Shown here in pieces: positions 26,360-30,128 of a stretch of 30,128 nt of DNA. The stretch spans positions 1 to 30,128 of the IMG/VR virus record IMGVR_UViG_3300037315_000018. The stretch is one strand, 5' to 3'. Position 1 is the stretch's first letter; the number at the start of each line of letters is the position of its first letter. The notes beneath the pieces are model-generated. The model did not search any database. It saw only the letters and a list, made by a program, of their open reading frames with translations, and was not told the DNA's origin. The stretch is from a virus. Made by a program: the position numbers and the translations under genes.

Positions 26360-26733
26360 AGGTCCTGCTTTACCAGCTAGAGCAAGGACCCGTCGAGCAG
26401 CAGATCATCCAGCAGTGCCGGCGTATGAAGGCGCCGATCCCTGATCGGATCAAGAACAAGCCCTATGTCAAGTACGGGCACGAGTTCTGGTGGCAGGCGT
26501 ACATGGACCTGTCGACCGAGCGCATCAACGGCATGGGCGAGGGAGCGATTCCCTGGTCCGCCGTGATGCGCTACGGTATGCACTACGGCTGCAACTTCTT
26601 CGACCTCGAAGACCTCTGGGAGATCGTCAAGCACATGGACGTGGCGTATCTCAAGCACCGAGAGAAGAAGATGAAGTCGAAGCAACCGTCCTCGTCGAAG
26701 GGTAAAGGCATAGGGAAGAGCGGCAATGCCTAG
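25898..26733 (+). CDS. tail assembly chaperone, -1 frameshift product (GT-like)
   Basis: A -1 slip on A-AAA-AAC (26347-26353) joins residues 1-152 of the short product to 126 residues from the next frame (CTC at 26353 onward) giving 278 residues. The downstream frame begins KKLVEVLLYQLEQGPVEQQI and joins MKAPIPDRIKNKPYVKYGHE without a stop. The ATG at 26425 inside it has no ribosome site, so slipping is the only sensible entry. The ending (KSKQPSSSKGKGIGKSGNA) is basic. Confidence 0.85.
26347..26353 (+). promoter_or_regulatory. ribosomal -1 slippery heptamer A-AAA-AAC
   Basis: The zero frame reads GCA AAA AAC TCG TAG. Thus the heptamer is in the X-XXY-YYZ register, the strongest known bacterial and phage slip class, 4 nt before the stop. 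The stop is only one codon beyond, and the -1 frame runs on for 126 codons. Confidence 0.88.
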
Positions 26734-27184
26734 GGACTTTAGAGAGCTTCCGTCTTTCCTGAGCAAGGTCGGTCGGAACATCGACATGAACACCGAGAAC
26801 TTGGTGAAGCGCGTCGCCATCGAGGTAGGTGACGTGCTCATCAACAACACTCGGGTCGACACTGGCCTTGCTCGCTCGAACTGGCAAGCTACTCTTGATG
26901 TCCCTGCTGCCGGAACGATCCCGCCGTACGCCCCCGGCCGCAAGCTCGGCTTGGCGGAGACGGCGAACGCGAATGCGGCCAAGGCTCAGCTACAGTCAAC
27001 TACGTCTATCTTTGACCTCGGCCGCAACCGTGCGATCTTCATCACGAACAACGTACCGTACATCGGCTTGCTCAACGACGGCAGCGTGGCTGAGTCGCCT
27101 ACTAACTTCGTGGAGAAGGCTGTGCAACGCGGTCAGGCTGTGGTAAAAGCTCAGAGGAGCTTGACGAAACGACCGCGAAGGTAA
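26726..27184 (+). CDS. HK97 gp10-like tail component (152 aa)
   Basis: Overlaps the chaperone stop by 8 nt. The product contains FRELPSFLSKVGRNIDMNTE, VKRVAIEVGDVLINNTRVDT (the conserved DTGLARSNW-like strand follows), NWQATLDVPA and FITNNVPYIGLLNDGSVAES then NFVEKAVQ, typical of the gp10-like family of head-tail/tail components. Its usual place is before the tube protein; here it follows the chaperones, a rearrangement worth noting. Confidence 0.85.
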   Translation: MPRDFRELPSFLSKVGRNIDMNTENLVKRVAIEVGDVLINNTRVDTGLARSNWQATLDVPAAGTIPPYAPGRKLGLAETANANAAKAQLQSTTSIFDLGRNRAIFITNNVPYIGLLNDGSVAESPTNFVEKAVQRGQAVVKAQRSLTKRPRR

Positions 27185-27190
27185 GGCCCC

Positions 27191-29704
27191 GTGGCAACCG
27201 AACGCTTCATCATCGGAGTCGAGGCCCGAGGTACGCGTCGCGTCAAGCGTGACATCGACGCCATCGGCAAGTCGGCCCGGACCACGCAGCGCACGCTCGC
27301 GTTCCTGCGCTCGGCCCTCGTTGTCGTGGCGTCCGCTCGTGTCCTGCAAAACCTGAGTCAGTTCGTCGACGCCTTCACGAACATCCAGAACCGTATCCGG
27401 CTGGTGACGGACTCGACGCGTCAGCTCAATGCTGTGACGCGAAGGCTGTTCACGCTGTCACAGGAGACACGTACGTCCTTCGCGACAAACGCTGAGCTGT
27501 TCCAGCGGCTCGCCCGAAGTACGCAGGGGCTCAACCTAACCTTCGGAGAGTTGTTCGGTCTGACGGACACGATCACGAAGGCTCTGGCTCTGTCCGGTGC
27601 CACGGCGCAGGAGGCGAGCAACGGTCTGATCCAGTTCGCGCAGGGTCTCGCGTCTGGTACGCTCCGCGGCGACGAGTTGCGCTCCGTGGTCGAGCAGCTC
27701 CCGGCCCTCGCTGACGCCATCGGTGAAGAGTTCGGCGTGGCCGGCGGCCAGCTCATCGCTTTCGCCAAGGCGAACGAGGGTATCCTGACGACCGAGCGCG
27801 TCCTGCGCGGCATCGAGAAGGCCAGCGGCGACATCGACGCGGCGTTCCAGAACACCGAGGTCACGGTCGGGCAGGCGCTCACTCGCGTCCAGAACGCCCT
27901 TCAGTTCTTCTTGGGCGGCCTGTCGAACGCGACCGGCGCGAGCCGCGCGCTCGCACAGGGGCTCACCTTCGTGGCCGAGAACATCGACCGCATCGCCCTG
28001 GCGCTTGTAGCACTGGGCGGCCTTCTGGTGTTCAACCTCATCACGGCTCAGGTTATCGCTCTCATTGCCCGTCTGAGGGCTCTACTGACCCTCATTGTCC
28101 GTGGCATTGGTATCGCGGCCGTCAAGGCGATCTTCGCTCTCACAGGCGCTCTAAAGGGCGTGGCGGGCTTGCTACGGGTGATCCGCGGTCTCGTCCTCAC
28201 GAACCCGCTGTTCCTGATCGGGGCCGGCGTGATCGCAGGTGTCGTCGGCGCCTTTTTCCTCCTAGCAAACGCTATCAGTAGCGTAGAAGACGTGCTCTCG
28301 CGCCTGGGACAGCTCGTAGACAACATCGTGGCCGCGTTCCTGGCCGGCTTGGAGACCATCGTGCTTCGATGGCGTGACCTGCCGGCGGCATTCCTGGACC
28401 TGGGCACGCAGGCGGCAAATGCCTTGATCGGTCAGATCGAGCGAGCTGTCGGCGGAGCTGTGAGCGTTCTCAACGTCCTCCCTGGTATCGACTTGGACCC
28501 GCCGGAGTTTGGTCGAATCACGAATGCGGCTGAAGGCGCTGCCGCGAGCATTGGAGAGACCTTCGACTCCGTGTTTCAGCGGATCGAAGAGGGTGGTGGC
28601 GGTATCGCCGAGCTTCAGCGCCGATTCGAGCAGATTCAGAGCTTCGTCGAGCAGTTCACGGCTCGCGGCGCCGGGCTGTCACCAGATGAGCTTGCGCAGC
28701 TCAACGAAGCGCTTCCGACTCAGCAGATCGGTGCGGCTGGCGAAGGTAACATCGGCCAGGGCGACGGTCTGAGCAAGAGCGACCTGGACTCGCTGCGCTC
28801 GTCGGTCGAAAGCCTCGTCAGCTCGGTGAGCCCGCTTCAGGACGCGATCTTCCAGGTGGCCGATGCGACCGAGACCTTGAATGCTGCCGAAGAGGCAGGG
28901 ATCGACATCGGGCTTCGACGGGAAGAGGTGCTTCGCCGGCTGCGCCGCGAGATCGTCGGCGTCGGCAACGATACTACCGGTTATCGAGAGCAGCTCAAGC
29001 TCCTCAACGAGGCGCTTCAGGATGGCGTCATCAACCAGCAGGAGTTCACTCGGGCGGCTCGGGACTTGCGCATCTCGTTCCTGGACGATCAGACCTCGCT
29101 CGCGGCCGGCTTCGAGCGGACGTTCCTCAAGCTCACCCGAGACGCGGCCGATGGTGCCTCCTTCATCGAGGAGAGCATCAGCGGGGCCTTCCGCGGCGTT
29201 GAGGACGCCATCGTGCAGTTTGCCGAGACCGGAAAGCTCGCCATCGACGACTTCGCTCAGCAGGTCCAGGCGGACCTCCTGCGGCTCGCGACGCGCGGCG
29301 TGCTCAAGACCGTCGTCGGCGGCCTGGGCAACCTCCTGTTCGGTGCTCTGGGCGGGGGCGGCTTTGGCGGCGGCATCGGTCTGGGTCTCGGCCTCGGCGG
29401 GCCGGGTGCAGCGGGCCTGACGGGCTTCCAGGACGGCGGTACGTTCCCGGTGAACCGCCAGAACTCCGTCGGTGAGGTGCCGGGCGTGGATAATCGTGTC
29501 GTGGCCTTCCGAGCGAACGACAGCGAAGAGGTCGAGGTGCGTAAGAAGGGCGCAGGAGGTGACAAGGGCGGTCGAGGTGGTATGGTGGTCAACCAGACCT
29601 TCAACATCCAGACCTCGGATGCCGAGAGCTTCCAGCGCTCGCAGGGCCAGATTCTCACCAAGGCCGGCGCCGCGATCTCTCGCGCCACACGGAGAAACGG
29701 CTGA
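27191..29704 (+). CDS. tail tape measure protein
   Basis: Sets tail length and threads the tube; 837 residues from GTG 27191 (AAGGTAAGG upstream). The N-terminal tape-measure domain (about residues 40-230) includes QFVDAFTNIQNRIRLVTDST, LFQRLARSTQGLNLTFGELF and GLIQFAQGLASGTLRGDELR. Hydrophobic, membrane-like segments occur at about 255-300 and 305-395. The C-terminal lambda-type part shows TSLAAGFERTFLKLTRDAAD, FAETGKLAIDDFAQQVQADL and a Gly-rich run leading to GFQDGGTFPV. The stop overlaps the next ATG. Confidence 0.92.
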   Translation: MATERFIIGVEARGTRRVKRDIDAIGKSARTTQRTLAFLRSALVVVASARVLQNLSQFVDAFTNIQNRIRLVTDSTRQLNAVTRRLFTLSQETRTSFATNAELFQRLARSTQGLNLTFGELFGLTDTITKALALSGATAQEASNGLIQFAQGLASGTLRGDELRSVVEQLPALADAIGEEFGVAGGQLIAFAKANEGILTTERVLRGIEKASGDIDAAFQNTEVTVGQALTRVQNALQFFLGGLSNATGASRALAQGLTFVAENIDRIALALVALGGLLVFNLITAQVIALIARLRALLTLIVRGIGIAAVKAIFALTGALKGVAGLLRVIRGLVLTNPLFLIGAGVIAGVVGAFFLLANAISSVEDVLSRLGQLVDNIVAAFLAGLETIVLRWRDLPAAFLDLGTQAANALIGQIERAVGGAVSVLNVLPGIDLDPPEFGRITNAAEGAAASIGETFDSVFQRIEEGGGGIAELQRRFEQIQSFVEQFTARGAGLSPDELAQLNEALPTQQIGAAGEGNIGQGDGLSKSDLDSLRSSVESLVSSVSPLQDAIFQVADATETLNAAEEAGIDIGLRREEVLRRLRREIVGVGNDTTGYREQLKLLNEALQDGVINQQEFTRAARDLRISFLDDQTSLAAGFERTFLKLTRDAADGASFIEESISGAFRGVEDAIVQFAETGKLAIDDFAQQVQADLLRLATRGVLKTVVGGLGNLLFGALGGGGFGGGIGLGLGLGGPGAAGLTGFQDGGTFPVNRQNSVGEVPGVDNRVVAFRANDSEEVEVRKKGAGGDKGGRGGMVVNQTFNIQTSDAESFQRSQGQILTKAGAAISRATRRNG

Positions 29705-30128
29705 TGGCGTTCCACGACGTAAGGCTGCCCGAGCAGATCGAGCGCGGAAGCACAGGCGGGCCACGGTTCAAGACGACCGTGGTCACGCTTGCATCCGGTC
29801 ACGAGTTCCGCAACGGCGACTGGGAACGGACTCGCGGCAAGTGGGATGCGGGCTACGGCATCCAGAACACCGACGATCTGTTCGACGTGGTCAATTTCTT
29901 CTACGCCCGGGAAGGGCGCTTGAATGCGTTCCGGTTCAAGGATTGGACCGATTTCAGACTGGACAACAACATCGCGACCGGTGACGACACCACGACCGTG
30001 TTCCAGCTCGTCAAACTCTACGAGTCCGGCAGCTTCCAGTATCAGCGCCGGATCACGCGGCCGGTCGCCGGTACGATCACAGCGAGTGCGACGGTGAACC
30101 TCGTCGGAACCACGACCTACCAGTGGAC
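29704..30128 (+). CDS. DUF2460 minor tail protein, truncated by the window edge
   Basis: The ATG overlaps the tape measure stop (TGATG). About 141 residues are visible: MAFHDVRLPEQIERGSTGGP, then RFKTTVVTLASGHEFRNGDW, KWDAGYGIQNTDDLFDVVNF and FYAREGRLNAFRFKDWTDF. This is the characteristic start of DUF2460 (TIGR02217) proteins, which follow the tape measure in phages and gene transfer agents of alphaproteobacteria and related hosts. It is likely part of the distal tail. The gene runs off the window. Confidence 0.92.
   Translation, partial: MAFHDVRLPEQIERGSTGGPRFKTTVVTLASGHEFRNGDWERTRGKWDAGYGIQNTDDLFDVVNFFYAREGRLNAFRFKDWTDFRLDNNIATGDDTTTVFQLVKLYESGSFQYQRRITRPVAGTITASATVNLVGTTTYQW

Noticed and set aside
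28679-29764. 361-codon antisense frame opposite the tape measure
   Set aside because: Same shadow effect; the plus-strand gene has clear family motifs.

Overview
The window is about 30 kb of a high-GC, tailed, siphovirus-type dsDNA phage (or prophage) genome. The right 17 kb is a complete head and tail-assembly module: large terminase, DUF4055-type portal, HExxH protein, small-terminase-like protein, scaffold, major capsid protein, connectors, tail terminator, tail tube, frameshifted tail chaperones, tape measure, and a DUF2460 protein cut by the right edge. No integrase, lysis, polymerase or tRNA gene was found. The host is most likely an alphaproteobacterium. DUF2460 next to a lambda-type tape measure is common in phages of that class, and, more tellingly, the non-coding DNA is packed with TTAA-N7-TTAA and TTAACCAT sequences (the binding sites of the alphaproteobacterial cell-cycle regulator CtrA) beside GANTC sites (the methylation target of CcrM).

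Layout. (1) Positions 1-5079, minus strand: eleven small genes of unknown role (several with membrane segments, one with two winged-helix domains) in about six short transcription units. Each unit is preceded by the same 22-bp box, GATTC-(C/G)TTAAC-N5-GTTAAC, with a -10-like hexamer 5 nt further on; ribosome sites are a uniform ACGGGAG. (2) Positions 5080-6797: 1.7 kb without a convincing gene. It holds four repeat families: GGGCAAC/GATGCCC iteron-like repeats (5300-5570), a 23-bp inverted repeat with a third partial copy (5381-5896), a dense array of TTAA-N7-TTAA dyads (6022-6338), and four GACAGGAGGG elements (6465-6776). I read this as the divergent control region and a possible replication origin. 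(3) Positions 6798-12851, plus strand: thirteen genes of unknown function, including a small HTH protein, a coiled-coil protein and membrane proteins; a fifth GACAGGAGGG element lies inside this block. (4) Positions 12852-13169: hairpin-rich spacer between the accessory block and the late module. (5) Positions 13170-30128, plus strand: virion assembly genes, mostly tightly packed and often overlapping by a few bases. The larger gaps carry GTTAAC sites and hairpins, including one classical terminator at 20858-20887.

How it may work together (inference): the leftward promoters appear built so that a CtrA-type regulator would sit over the -35 region next to a CcrM-type methylation site, which would tie expression of the leftward genes to the host cell cycle. 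The same motif clustered in the non-coding hub resembles the CtrA-site-rich Caulobacter chromosomal origin. The late module follows the usual logic: terminase packages DNA through the portal into a scaffold-built head, connectors and terminator join it to a tail tube whose length is set by the tape measure with the frameshifted chaperones. The leftward arm and hub differ in base composition (CTAG- and GANTC-rich) from the right arm, suggesting a mosaic join near 6.5 kb.
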